Shown here: piece after piece, positions 28,652 through 39,003 of the stretch | Layout: the number at the start of each line of letters is the position of its first letter | Position numbering within the stretch: position 1 is the stretch's first letter | Notes under the pieces: model-generated | The model's input: only the letters and a program-made list of their open reading frames with translations | Told to the model about the DNA's origin: nothing | The model's database searches: none | Program-made: the position numbers and the translations under genes | DNA from: Lewinellaceae bacterium | Lineage (GTDB): Bacteria > Bacteroidota > Bacteroidia > Chitinophagales > Saprospiraceae | Reading direction: 5' to 3' | DNA length: 39,657 nt | Assembly: GCA_024639065.1 (NCBI GenBank) | Contig: JAHEJC010000014.1 | Coordinates: forward strand, 1 to 39,657

Positions 28652-28740
28652 TCCTGTAAATTTTAATTTTAACCAATAGAATGAAGTATGTCAGACACAC
28701 CAACCTATTTTAAAAACTTGTCCGTTATATTGAGCAATCT

Positions 28741-30030
28741 TTAAAAAACTCTGGTCTTTGAATCTAATAATGCATTAGCTTCTGTTTTGGTAAATTGGGA
28801 ATTTGCATTATCCCAGTTTAATTCTTTATTCGGAAAACGATTGGCAACCACTCCTAAGAGAATAGACTCTGATAATCTAGCAGCGTATGAAAACGGAGCA
28901 CTGGTCTGATCTTTTCCCAAGCAAGCATCAACAAATTGATGATAATGGTCTTGTTTATCCAGCTCAGGAAAATCGATTTTTTCAAACTGTTTATTTACAA
29001 TCAATTTTGGAAAATCAATATGGGGTAATAAGAGTCTACCCTTTTCACCAATAAACATGGCCCCTTGGTCAGGCAATTTTTCACCTGCAGGCATTTTTAG
29101 ATCTTTGTGGTTCTCTGGAGCATTTACTCCATCATACCAAACCCATTTCAATTGGTCCGTAGTATAAGGAGTACCAGGAAATTCATAGGTTACCACATTT
29201 TCTTCAGGATGACCAAATCCAGTTGGTTTCCTGCATTTGGTTTTGATCGTCCTGGGAACATCCAAAGCTAATGCCGTATAAGGTGTATCGAAAATATGTA
29301 CCCCCATATCCCCAAGGGTACCGCACCCATAGTCCAATAATTTTCTCCATTGCCCAGGGTGATATATTTTATCTTTATAGGGTCGTTTGGGCGAGGTGCC
29401 TAACCAAAGGTTCCAGTCCAAAGTAGAAGGGATGGGATCTTCCCCAAGTGGTGCCGGGCCATCATAACCCCAATTTTTATTAGACCAGGCCCGCACAACT
29501 TTTACCTTACCAATAATACCAGATTGAATTAACTGTACAGTACCTCGATACTGATTCCAGGAATGGATCTGTATCCCCATTTGAGTAACCAAATTATTTT
29601 CGGCTGCCAGTTTTCGCATGGCTCTGGCTTCGGATACATGATGCGTCAATGGCTTTTGGCAATATACAGGTTTTCCCAGATTCATGGCCATCAACGATGC
29701 TGGAGCATGCGTGTGGTCTGGAGTAGATACTATTACGGCATCAATGGCACTTCCGACCTGGTCAAACATTCTACGATAATCTGAAAAAACTTTGGCGCCT
29801 GAATGTAGCTTTTGAGCTTTCGATAATTTTTTGGAATCCACATCACACAAAGCCGTGACAACTACTGATTTATGAGAAGCAATCGATTCCAGATCAGCAC
29901 CACCCATTCCTCCGACACCTATGTGCGCCGTTCGCAACGAATCAATCTTTATTCGTTTCCAAACTGAAGATGGCAATAACGTCATACTGGAGAAAGTGGT
30001 CGTATTCTTTAAAAAATCTCTTCTTTTCAT
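28741..30030 (-). CDS. Gfo/Idh/MocA-family oxidoreductase with Tat-like signal
   Basis: 429 aa; MKRRDFLKNTTTFSSMTLL twin-arginine-like N-terminus; TAHIGVGGMGGADLESIASHKSVVVTALCDVD nucleotide-binding fold; AVIVSTPDHTHAPASLMAMNLGKPVYCQKPLTHHVSEARAMRKLA. Confidence 0.94.
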   Translation of the reverse strand: MKRRDFLKNTTTFSSMTLLPSSVWKRIKIDSLRTAHIGVGGMGGADLESIASHKSVVVTALCDVDSKKLSKAQKLHSGAKVFSDYRRMFDQVGSAIDAVIVSTPDHTHAPASLMAMNLGKPVYCQKPLTHHVSEARAMRKLAAENNLVTQMGIQIHSWNQYRGTVQLIQSGIIGKVKVVRAWSNKNWGYDGPAPLGEDPIPSTLDWNLWLGTSPKRPYKDKIYHPGQWRKLLDYGCGTLGDMGVHIFDTPYTALALDVPRTIKTKCRKPTGFGHPEENVVTYEFPGTPYTTDQLKWVWYDGVNAPENHKDLKMPAGEKLPDQGAMFIGEKGRLLLPHIDFPKLIVNKQFEKIDFPELDKQDHYHQFVDACLGKDQTSAPFSYAARLSESILLGVVANRFPNKELNWDNANSQFTKTEANALLDSKTRVF

Positions 30031-30249
30031 AATTTTTAATCTTTGCTACCTAATTAATTGAGGAAATTTGCACTAAAAATACGCATCTGAATCGGGAAAA
30101 AGCGATTTTGACAAACATCGTTTATATTTTTTAAGCACCATTTTTCTAAAGACCATTATAAATTGTAAATTCGGTGCAATTTAAAAGAAGTTGATTTGGA
30201 AAATAGAGGATTTCTTGGTTCTCTTCCTAAGCCCTAAAATTCAAATGCT

Positions 30250-31383
30250 ATGCGCACACACCCGACGAAAAACAAAAAACTCACCTGCCTGATTTCTTTG
30301 ATTGTCGTATTAATGCTTTCAGCTTGTTCGATTAATAAAGACCTCACCGAATCAAGTATCAAACCACCAAAAAACATAATATTGATGATTGGTGATGGTA
30401 TGGGATTGACTCAAGTTTCTACTGCTTTCTATTATCAGGATATACCGAGCAATTTCAATCGATTTAAATATATAGGACTTCACCAGAATACACCAAGCAG
30501 CCATAAAGTAACTGACTCGGCATCCGGAGCCACCGCCTTTTCGGCCGGTGTAAAGACCTACAATGGAGCAATAGGCGTGGACCAGGATACGGTGGCAGTG
30601 CCGACTATTTTGGAGATGATGGCCAATGGTGGTTGGAGTACTGGGTTAGTGGCTACTTCCTCCATAGTCCATGCCACCCCGGCTTCTTTTTATGCGCACA
30701 CAGCTTCTCGAAACAGTTACGAAGAAATAGCCCGGCAATTGGTGTATGCCCCAGTTAACTTTTTTGCAGGAGGTGGAATCCAATTTTTTGCAGAGCGCTC
30801 AGACAACCTCAATTACATCGATTCTCTGGAACAGGAAGGGTTTGAGGTAGATACTACAAATCTATCTACTTCCAGATTAGATATAACTAAGAAATATGCC
30901 TATTTATTGGCTCCCGATGGCATGCCCAAAATGCAAGAAGGCCGGGGAGATTTTCTACCTAATGCTACCCAAATGGCCTTGAAACATCTATCACAGCATG
31001 AAGATGGGTTTTTTCTAATGGTAGAAGGTTCCCAGATTGATTGGGGAGGTCATAACAATGACGCTAATTATGTTATCCAGGAAACATTGGATTTTGACAA
31101 AACTATTGGATTGGCGCTTGACTTCGCAGAAAAAGACCAGAATACCCTTGTAATCGTTACTGCTGACCACGAGACCGGTGGATTATCCTTGTCTGCGGCC
31201 ACCATATTTGGTCAGGGGGATTATTCCAAAATAATCCCATCCTTTTCTACTGGAAATCACTCGGCAGCATTGATACCTGTATTTGCCTACGGACCAGGCG
31301 CTGAACATTTCATGGGTATTTATCAGAACCATGAAATTTTTGATAAAATGCTACAAGCTCTTAAGATGGATGCTGCCCCTTAG
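30250..31383 (+). CDS. Alkaline phosphatase (PhoA-type), exported lipoprotein
   Basis: 377 aa; LMLSAC lipobox; KNIILMIGDGMGLTQVSTAFYY; VTDSASGATAFSAGVKTYNGAIG; FFLMVEGSQIDWGGHNND; VIVTADHETGGLSL; TGNHSAALIPVFAYGPGAE. Confidence 0.95.
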   Translation: MRTHPTKNKKLTCLISLIVVLMLSACSINKDLTESSIKPPKNIILMIGDGMGLTQVSTAFYYQDIPSNFNRFKYIGLHQNTPSSHKVTDSASGATAFSAGVKTYNGAIGVDQDTVAVPTILEMMANGGWSTGLVATSSIVHATPASFYAHTASRNSYEEIARQLVYAPVNFFAGGGIQFFAERSDNLNYIDSLEQEGFEVDTTNLSTSRLDITKKYAYLLAPDGMPKMQEGRGDFLPNATQMALKHLSQHEDGFFLMVEGSQIDWGGHNNDANYVIQETLDFDKTIGLALDFAEKDQNTLVIVTADHETGGLSLSAATIFGQGDYSKIIPSFSTGNHSAALIPVFAYGPGAEHFMGIYQNHEIFDKMLQALKMDAAP

Positions 31384-31544
31384 TACCAGATTCCATCAAC
31401 TTAATAAACATTAAACTTAAACACTTCCTCGAAAAATAAGGAGGTTATAGGGCGATTCCGCAGCGAAGTATGTAATTTAGATTTGATGTCTAATTATTGA
31501 TCCAGATTAATAAAATAAAAATTATTTTTTACCAAAAGAAATTT

Positions 31545-32525
31545 ATGAATATTCATAAAAATAGAATCAAGAATAACCAACGATCACTAATTGTGCTTCT
31601 CGTCTGTTCTGTGATATTCGTCTCATTTTCTTCGTCAAAGCAATCCAGTACTACTTCTTCAATTAAAGGTGTAAAAATCGGTGCTATAACCTACAGTTGG
31701 AGATCCATGTCCTGGGATGCTAAAGAGATACTCCAATTCTGTAAAGAGACAGGAATCACTTCTCTTGAAATGATGGGCAGTGTCGCTGAAGATTATGCAG
31801 GTATTCCTCCTCAACCACCTAGGCTAAGAAGAGGTGAACCTATCAGTGAAGACGAAAGAAAAACCTTCCGCCTGAACATGGCCAAAGCCAACGAGGCAAG
31901 ACGGCTTTGGAGAATTAGTGCCGGAATGGATAAATTTGTAGAATTACGCAAAATGTATAATGATGCAGGAATCGATATACACATCGTAAAATTTGCACCA
32001 GCTCGCTGGACAGATGAAGAGATCGATTATGCTTTTAATGCAGCCAAAGCGCTAGGCGCAAAAGGTATAACCAATGAAATAGGGTTAGAAGCTGCCAAAA
32101 AACTAGGCCCTTTTGCTGAAAAACATAATTTATATGCCATCTTTCATAACCATATGCAGCCCGGTGAACCCGGTTTCAATTTTGATGATTACCTAGCATT
32201 CTCTCCGATGAATATGCTCAATTTTGATGTAGGGCATTATATGGGGGCTACCGGAAAACATCCAAATGAAATTATTGAAAAGTACCATGACCGAATCGTC
32301 AGCCTCCATTTAAAGGACAAAACATCAAATAAGAACAATCCTCCAAATATGAACCAGCCCTGGGGAATGGGTAATACACCCATCGCTGATATTCTGAAAC
32401 TAATCGAAAAAAATGATTGGCCGATCCATTGTGATATTGAGCTTGAATATGAGATTCCGGAAGGTTCGGATGCGGTGAAAGAGACCGCTAAATGTGTGGC
32501 ATTTTGTGAGAAAATATTGCGTTAG
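31545..32525 (+). CDS. Sugar phosphate isomerase/epimerase-like TIM-barrel protein (xylose-isomerase-like/AP_endonuc_2 fold), exported
   Basis: Within ORF 31497-32525; ATG at 31545 gives MNIHKNRIKNNQRSLIVLLVCSVIFVSFSSSKQ signal. GAITYSWRSMSWDAKEILQFCKETGITSLEMMG; YAIFHNHMQPGEPG; MLNFDVGHYMGATGKHP; IVSLHLKDKT; WPIHCDIELEYE. Confidence 0.9.
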   Translation: MNIHKNRIKNNQRSLIVLLVCSVIFVSFSSSKQSSTTSSIKGVKIGAITYSWRSMSWDAKEILQFCKETGITSLEMMGSVAEDYAGIPPQPPRLRRGEPISEDERKTFRLNMAKANEARRLWRISAGMDKFVELRKMYNDAGIDIHIVKFAPARWTDEEIDYAFNAAKALGAKGITNEIGLEAAKKLGPFAEKHNLYAIFHNHMQPGEPGFNFDDYLAFSPMNMLNFDVGHYMGATGKHPNEIIEKYHDRIVSLHLKDKTSNKNNPPNMNQPWGMGNTPIADILKLIEKNDWPIHCDIELEYEIPEGSDAVKETAKCVAFCEKILR

Positions 32526-32599
32526 AATAATAAACCATACATCTTTGAAAGCCAAAATTATTAAAAGTTTACACATCAACAATCAGGCATGATGCTCAA

Positions 32600-34135
32600 T
32601 TAAAGAGGGACAAAGTTATCTTTGCTGATACTACCATCTGTGTTGACTGAATAACCTTGGGGTTCAGCCTTATCCCATAAAAGATCAGGTAGTAAATTCA
32701 ATAGAACTTTTCGGTGATCCTCTACGATCTTTCTGCTTTCTTTCTTATAGGCAAGGTTATCCCATTCATTGGGATCGGTATCATGATCATAAAGCTCCTC
32801 CAGGTTTATGGCCGGATAATAAATATACCGGAATCGTTTGCTCCTTACCGCATGCCCAATAATCGGGTCATCTGCCCAACTAAATTGGTAACTCGAAACC
32901 ACCGGCTGAGTTTCAGCATTTTGATTTCTAATTTGAGGCATCAAACTTTTCCCATCCAAATGCGCCGGCATCGGTAACCCTGTCAAGTCAACAAGTGTTG
33001 GATAAAGATCCATCAAACTTACCGGTTCATCACAGATTGTTCCTGCTGGGGTCGTACCTGGAATTTTAAGTATCAATGGAACCCGTGTTGACTTCTCCCA
33101 TAGTGTAAATTTTTCAATATTTTCTTTCTCGCCCATGTGCATACCATGGTCAGACCACAACACCAGGATCGTATTATCTTTATAATTAGAAGCTTCGAAA
33201 GCATCTAACAACCGACCCAACATTGCATCCGCAAAAGTAATAGCAGCAGCATAGGATTGCACTACTTTTTCCCATTGATGGTTATCCAGCACCCACTTAT
33301 GAATCCATCTTCTGCCATGATCAAATGCATCCTCCAAATCATTCTCTTTACAATCCGGTAATACAATATCCCCCAAGGGGTACATATCAAAATACTTTTG
33401 CGGTACTTCCCAGGGGTCATGCGGTTTCCATAAACCTGTTGCAAGAAAGAAAGGTTGGTCGTGCTTTTGACTAAGCTGGTAACAGGTCCAATCTACAACA
33501 TGAAAATCCGCCATCTTTTCATCTGGAACCGGTATCGGTCCCCAAGTCCACCACCCATTCTTGCCGCCTGGTCTATTTTCATTGTTTACCTCCGACGGAT
33601 AAATGACTTCTTTGGGTGCACGGATTTGATATGGGTGTGAGATATAATCGCTGGGATAATAATAATCCCAGTTGGCTGGTTCTATCTGACTCGTAGGTGC
33701 CCAGGGTGGTGCCTGGCTGTGATATATCTTCCCAGCACCTAAAGTTTTATACCCATTACTTTTGAAATGCTGTTCCATTGTAATCACATTCTTTAAGGCT
33801 GGAAAATCTCGCCACTTGGGTCCATCGCCCCAAAAGACATTTTCAGCACCGGAGCGAGTATGATGCACCCCGCTCATAATAGCAGCTCTAGCAGGCGCAC
33901 AAGCTGGAGCAGGGGTATGCGCATTGGTGAATGCAAGTGATGCTGCTGCCAACTGATCCAGATTTGGAGTTTGAATGTTCATTCCAGAATGGCCTCCCAT
34001 AAATCCTACCCAGTCATTTAAATCATCTACAGCAACAAAAAGTATGTTTGGTTTTGGTGTAGAAGAATCCGGTCTTTGATGACAAACACTGAAGAGCAGA
34101 CCAAATAAGATGAGTATTAACCAACTTCTTGTCAT
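32600..34135 (-). CDS. S1-family sulfatase, iduronate-2-sulfatase-like, exported lipoprotein
   Basis: 511 aa; LFSVC lipobox; PNILFVAVDDLNDWVGFMGGH; C-A-P-A-R-A-A-I-M-S-G; LWKPHDPWEVPQKYFDMYP; WSDHGMHMGEKENIEKFTLWEKSTRVPLILKIPG. Confidence 0.95.
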   Translation of the reverse strand: MTRSWLILILFGLLFSVCHQRPDSSTPKPNILFVAVDDLNDWVGFMGGHSGMNIQTPNLDQLAAASLAFTNAHTPAPACAPARAAIMSGVHHTRSGAENVFWGDGPKWRDFPALKNVITMEQHFKSNGYKTLGAGKIYHSQAPPWAPTSQIEPANWDYYYPSDYISHPYQIRAPKEVIYPSEVNNENRPGGKNGWWTWGPIPVPDEKMADFHVVDWTCYQLSQKHDQPFFLATGLWKPHDPWEVPQKYFDMYPLGDIVLPDCKENDLEDAFDHGRRWIHKWVLDNHQWEKVVQSYAAAITFADAMLGRLLDAFEASNYKDNTILVLWSDHGMHMGEKENIEKFTLWEKSTRVPLILKIPGTTPAGTICDEPVSLMDLYPTLVDLTGLPMPAHLDGKSLMPQIRNQNAETQPVVSSYQFSWADDPIIGHAVRSKRFRYIYYPAINLEELYDHDTDPNEWDNLAYKKESRKIVEDHRKVLLNLLPDLLWDKAEPQGYSVNTDGSISKDNFVPL

Positions 34136-34306
34136 GTTACTTTAGTTATATCATTCCATGGAATTTTCTCTTTTGAGAAGCTTAACTAAGAAGGACCTTC
34201 TCTAGTATACCAGCAATACTCCTGCGCATTTGAATTTTCAAGAAGTATCTAGAAAAAACAATTGGATTAATGTCTGGTTCAAATAAGCTGTAACCTCTAA
34301 GTAAAA

Positions 34307-35851
34307 TTACTGAATCCTAAACCCTTCCGGATTTTGCAAAAGTCTACTAGTAGATATTGCTTGGAAAGGAATCGGTGTAATATATTGGTCTTTTGTAGGT
34401 TGTCTTACTAAATCTACATTTTCAGCCGGATCTCTTTTTGCTGCAATTTCTTCTAACTTTTCAGACCGGATCAAGTCATACCACCTTTTATACTCGCCTG
34501 CCAGTTCCCATCCTTTTTCATCAATAATCTCATCTACTGTTGCCGTAGATACGTCTACGGAAGGATCCGGCGTATTAAATGGCAGTCCCGCGGCTCTTCT
34601 TCTTACCTGATTTAATGCTTCGATAGAAGTAGCATTTTCACCTATTCGAGCCTGTGCTTCAGCATAAATAAGTAAAACTTCTGCATATCGAATCACTTCA
34701 AAAGCCCGGTATCCTGATGTACGGTTGCCTACAGTAGTATTCTCAGAAATACTAAATTTCCGATACATTGGGTGCATTCGTTGGGATTCCTGCCAAGGCA
34801 CTGTGGCTGGTTCCCTAACAAAAATCTGTCCCTGCCTTACGCCTCTCTGAGGAATTTCAGTATAGAAGGTGAAATCTTTACGAGGGCCTTCCGGAAAATC
34901 GTTAAAAAACTGGAGTTCGGGGTACATATCTGACCAGCCTCTTGCTTCATGAAAATTAGTACCTGCAGGCCAACCATTACGCATATCTTCTTGTTCAGAG
35001 AACTGGATAGAAAATACAGATTCCCTACTATTTTGATTCTCCAACTTCCACAATTCACTAATAGGTAATAACTCATAGTAATTCATATCAATGACTTCTT
35101 TTGCTTTGGCCGCTGCAAGTTGAGTTTTAGAAGCGTCATTTACGGGCCACCCCGCCCAGGTAAGATAAAAATCTGCCAACAAAGCTTTCGCCGCTCCTGA
35201 AGAAACCCTCCCAACGTTGACGACAGCGGAGGGCCCAGGTAAGTTATCTTCGGCGATCCGCAAATCTTGTTCAATATGTTGATAATTTTCCAGAACGGTG
35301 GCTCGTGTTTCATCCCCAGTCGGTGTATATCCGTCGAGGATAACCGGCATATTGCCATTAGTTCTTACTAAATGAAAATAAGCTAAAGCCCGAAGGAATC
35401 TGGCCTCACCATCAGCTGTTTTAACCACCTCGTCCGTAGCTGTAGAAGTTTTAAGTCCTTCAATCAGGCTATTGGCCCTGTAAATTATTTCCCAATAAGA
35501 ATTCCAACCACGGTCTAACCATAGAATATCGGAATTCTCTCCGCTTCCATAATCAAATCGATCAAATACTCTGAGTGGTGATTTATTACCAGCCCACCAT
35601 GTGGTGCGATCATCTCCACCCCAAGTCGGAACTCCTCCCCAGTGTGGGTGGGTATAAGCTTGTTGCATCTCGCGATAAATGGGGGCCAATGCAGCTGTGA
35701 CATCTCCTTGGCCTTGTAGGTTTTCGATAGAAAGAATACCACTCACATCTTCTTCCAAATAATCTACACAAGAATGGGTGCTCAAAATCACAGCTACTAT
35801 CAAGACAACTTTATGTATATATTTTGTTATATTTTTCATGATTGATAACAT
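34307..35851 (-). CDS. SusD/RagB-like nutrient-binding outer membrane lipoprotein
   Basis: 514 aa; Cys-containing signal (STHSCVDYLEED); EARFLRALAYFHLVRTNGNMPVI; YAEVLLIYAEAQARIGE; EKGWELAGEYKRWYDLIRSEKL; directly follows the susC-like gene. Start probably at the internal M (MKNITKYIHK). Confidence 0.95.
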   Translation of the reverse strand: MLSIMKNITKYIHKVVLIVAVILSTHSCVDYLEEDVSGILSIENLQGQGDVTAALAPIYREMQQAYTHPHWGGVPTWGGDDRTTWWAGNKSPLRVFDRFDYGSGENSDILWLDRGWNSYWEIIYRANSLIEGLKTSTATDEVVKTADGEARFLRALAYFHLVRTNGNMPVILDGYTPTGDETRATVLENYQHIEQDLRIAEDNLPGPSAVVNVGRVSSGAAKALLADFYLTWAGWPVNDASKTQLAAAKAKEVIDMNYYELLPISELWKLENQNSRESVFSIQFSEQEDMRNGWPAGTNFHEARGWSDMYPELQFFNDFPEGPRKDFTFYTEIPQRGVRQGQIFVREPATVPWQESQRMHPMYRKFSISENTTVGNRTSGYRAFEVIRYAEVLLIYAEAQARIGENATSIEALNQVRRRAAGLPFNTPDPSVDVSTATVDEIIDEKGWELAGEYKRWYDLIRSEKLEEIAAKRDPAENVDLVRQPTKDQYITPIPFQAISTSRLLQNPEGFRIQ

Positions 35852-35862
35852 TTGTTGAATTA

Positions 35863-38850
35863 TTAAAAAGTCACTCTTAAACCAAAAGAAACTGATCGAT
35901 TGATTGGATAAGCATTAAAGTCAATACCTAAGTCTACATCTGAATTGCCTGAAGCAGTAGATTCCGGATCGTAACCGGTGTAGTCCGTTAGGATAAACAA
36001 ATTTTCAGCATTTATATACAATCGTAATGCATTCAAACCTATTTTGTTCACGATATTGAATGTATATCCAAGTGTTATGTTCTTTAGCGTTACATAGGAA
36101 CCATCTTCAATAAACTGTGAGGACAAAAACTCCGTACCATCCCTTCCGGCAGGGATGTTCGAGGGATTACTTTCTGTCCAGCGATTTGTATAATCAGCAT
36201 GAACAGCATGAAACTGGGCTGCTCCCAATCCCATCATACGCATACGCATGAAATTGTAGATGTCATTGCCTTGAGAACCAAGCAAAATAAAATTTAAATC
36301 TAAGTTTTTCCATTTGGTGGTCCAGTTCCATCCCCAGGTAAAATCAGCATTTCCATCACCTACGGTTAGTATATCATCTGATGATATGACTCCATCACCA
36401 TTTACATCCTGGTATCTGGCATCTCCAGGGTTTCTGCCATATCGAGCGGCTTCATCCTCTTGTCCCAGTTGGTAAACTCCTTCGAATACATACCCCCGAA
36501 AAGCACTGATCGGCTGTCCTACTTCTACGCGAGTCGGATTGACCGGAAAGGTGTTTCCATAATAGATATTTCCCAATTCCAGAGGTTCATTATCTTCTAC
36601 AAGAGAAATTACCTCATTTACATTGCGAGAGAAACTTAAATTAGAACTAATATGCCAGTCATTTTTATCCAGTAGGATAAGTCCTAAATTGATATCAAAT
36701 CCTTTGTTTTCCACCTCCCCCACATTTTCAACGACTGAACCAGGTCCTACAAAAGAAGGTAAGATCCTTTCCAACAACAGGTCTGTTGTATTCTTTTTGT
36801 AAACGTCTAATGACAAAGAAACCCTGGAGTTCCAAAGCCCCAGATCAAAGCCAAAGTTGGTCTGAGTTGTAGTTTCCCAAGTTAGGTCCGGATTGGCCAA
36901 TTGTGAAGATGGGGCTACTCCAATTGTTGCTCCTGCTCCGTCAAAAGGATAGTTAACTCCGGGAGTTACCACAGGAATGGACCGGGTAGCAAATGGTCCG
37001 ATGGCTTGACTGCCAGTCACTCCATAACTAACTCTCAGTTTAAGATTGTCAATGATATCAATGTCTCTAATGAAACTCTCTTCAGATAACCTCCACGCTA
37101 CCGAACCAGAGGGGAAGACACCCCAACGATTACCTTCCTGGAATTTACTAGAACCATCAGCACGTACCGCGGCTGTAAACAAAAATTTATTAAAAAGTGA
37201 ATAATTAGCCCGTCCCAAAAACGATTGCAGACTTTCGCTGTTAGAACTGTTGTCCGTTCGCTGCACTGTCCCTAAAGCCAGATCTTTGTAGGTGGTATTG
37301 TCACCAAAAAATCCGCTAGCCGTGGCTTCTGTCTCCACGCGAGTTACTAATTGTTGCTCATGAATTGCATCAATTTGGATTCGGTGATTCGGATTCTTAT
37401 CCCAGGTATAGGTCAACCTATTTGTGTTTTGATAGCGGTTCACATCGCGATTTAATACGACTGCTGTTCCGGTATTATTGACTAATAAGGATGTATAACT
37501 GTTACGAGCTATATTTAGTTGTTCTACTCCACCGGAAACATTGATTTCTAAATTATCCAATATTTTATAATTAAAGTATCCGTTTGCAATAACTTGATGA
37601 TCAATATTATCAACCACATTATTGTCTGGTTGCAACAATGGATTGGGGGTCCCATTTCCAACTCCAGGTTTCAGCGGTGTAAAATTGTAGTTACCCTCTT
37701 CATTGAAAGCGGGGGTAGTAGGATCCCAGGTCAACCCGTTAGCTAAATTAGCTCGAGCTCCAGTATTTTCGTCCCGGCTGAAATATGTATTCATTCCTAT
37801 TTTCAATTTACTGGATAGTGTAGCATTCATATTTGCTCTTAAAGCGTATCGGGTATAATCTTGATCAATAATGGTTCCCTCTGCAGTGTGATAATTGCCT
37901 GAGACGTAATAGTCCAGAATATCGGAGCCACCACTAACTGATAATTGAGCATTTCCAAATCCAGCATTCCTGAAAAAACGGTCCTCCCAATCTTCACCGC
38001 CGTTAGCTTGGAGTGCCGAAATTTCCTGGGCAGAAAACAATTCTGTTCCTTCAGCAGAATTCACGCCTGCTGCAAATTCGGCCGGTGTCATGAAATCTAA
38101 TTCCTGAACAACTTTAGATACTCCATAAAAAGTCTCAAACTCTATTTTTGCTGGGCCTTTGGCCCCACTTTTTGTAGTAATGAGTACTACGCCATTAGCT
38201 CCTCTGGATCCATATATAGCTGTGGCAGAGGCATCTTTTAAAACCTCCATAGATTGGATATCATTGATGTTGATTGAATTTATATCTCCAACAACTAATC
38301 CATCTACAACATATAAAGGTGAATTATTTCCACTAATCGAGTTTGCTCCCCGAATCCTGATTTTAAATCCTGCTCCAGGGGCTCCGCTGGTTTGGGTCAC
38401 CTCTACCCCGGCAGCTCTCCCTTGTAAAGCCTGATCAATTCGGGTTAAAGGTTGTAATTCAAAATCTCCAGATGAAACGGAGGCCAGCGATCCGGTGAGG
38501 TCAGACTTCCGTAAGGTGCCATACCCCACGACTACGACCTCGTCCAGAAACTCTCCTATAACCATTGATATATTTATCTCACTTTGGCTATTAACAGCCA
38601 CTGTTTGAGGTTGGTAACCTGTGTAGCTAAAAGCTAAACTGGCTCCGGGTGACACCTCCAATTGATATTGACCATCGATATCTGTAACGGTACCTTTAGA
38701 AGTTCCGACTTCTAAAATACTAACTCCAATAAGGGGTGTTCCATCTGTGTCGGTTACTTTTCCAGAAATATTCTGTTGAGCAACCAAAAAGGTACTTAAC
38801 AGTAAAATGTAAAGGATAAAAGTAGGTTTTAGTAAAAAAGATTGTCTCAT
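35863..38850 (-). CDS. SusC-like TonB-dependent outer membrane receptor
   Basis: 995 aa; NISGKVTDTDGTPLIGVSILEVGTSKGTVTDIDGQYQL; DEVVVVGYGTLRKSDLTGSLASV; VLKDASATAIYGSRGANGVVLITTKSG; C-terminal SFGLRVTF. Confidence 0.97.
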   Translation of the reverse strand: MRQSFLLKPTFILYILLLSTFLVAQQNISGKVTDTDGTPLIGVSILEVGTSKGTVTDIDGQYQLEVSPGASLAFSYTGYQPQTVAVNSQSEINISMVIGEFLDEVVVVGYGTLRKSDLTGSLASVSSGDFELQPLTRIDQALQGRAAGVEVTQTSGAPGAGFKIRIRGANSISGNNSPLYVVDGLVVGDINSININDIQSMEVLKDASATAIYGSRGANGVVLITTKSGAKGPAKIEFETFYGVSKVVQELDFMTPAEFAAGVNSAEGTELFSAQEISALQANGGEDWEDRFFRNAGFGNAQLSVSGGSDILDYYVSGNYHTAEGTIIDQDYTRYALRANMNATLSSKLKIGMNTYFSRDENTGARANLANGLTWDPTTPAFNEEGNYNFTPLKPGVGNGTPNPLLQPDNNVVDNIDHQVIANGYFNYKILDNLEINVSGGVEQLNIARNSYTSLLVNNTGTAVVLNRDVNRYQNTNRLTYTWDKNPNHRIQIDAIHEQQLVTRVETEATASGFFGDNTTYKDLALGTVQRTDNSSNSESLQSFLGRANYSLFNKFLFTAAVRADGSSKFQEGNRWGVFPSGSVAWRLSEESFIRDIDIIDNLKLRVSYGVTGSQAIGPFATRSIPVVTPGVNYPFDGAGATIGVAPSSQLANPDLTWETTTQTNFGFDLGLWNSRVSLSLDVYKKNTTDLLLERILPSFVGPGSVVENVGEVENKGFDINLGLILLDKNDWHISSNLSFSRNVNEVISLVEDNEPLELGNIYYGNTFPVNPTRVEVGQPISAFRGYVFEGVYQLGQEDEAARYGRNPGDARYQDVNGDGVISSDDILTVGDGNADFTWGWNWTTKWKNLDLNFILLGSQGNDIYNFMRMRMMGLGAAQFHAVHADYTNRWTESNPSNIPAGRDGTEFLSSQFIEDGSYVTLKNITLGYTFNIVNKIGLNALRLYINAENLFILTDYTGYDPESTASGNSDVDLGIDFNAYPINRSVSFGLRVTF

Positions 38851-39003
38851 TTCAATGGATTTTGAATATCAAGATAACATGAATTCTTTTTAAATAAGTA
38901 AGTTTCAATTTAGGCATTTAATTTATAAATAATGGTTGGAGCAACCTAAATTTCACTTTTAATAATCAAAAAAATGCAAAAATAGGATGAAATATGCACC
39001 TCC

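Noticed and set aside
30060-30200. Bacteroidota-type -33/-7 promoter (TTTG / TAnnTTTG) in the divergent region between the oxidoreductase and the phosphatase
   Set aside because: Only partial matches in AT-rich sequence; no correctly spaced pair could be supported by eye.
38907-38952. 8-bp inverted repeat AATTTAGG...CCTAAATT upstream of the - strand susC-like gene
   Set aside because: Short, AT-rich and with a 30-nt spacer; could easily occur by chance and no second copy was spotted to support an operator.
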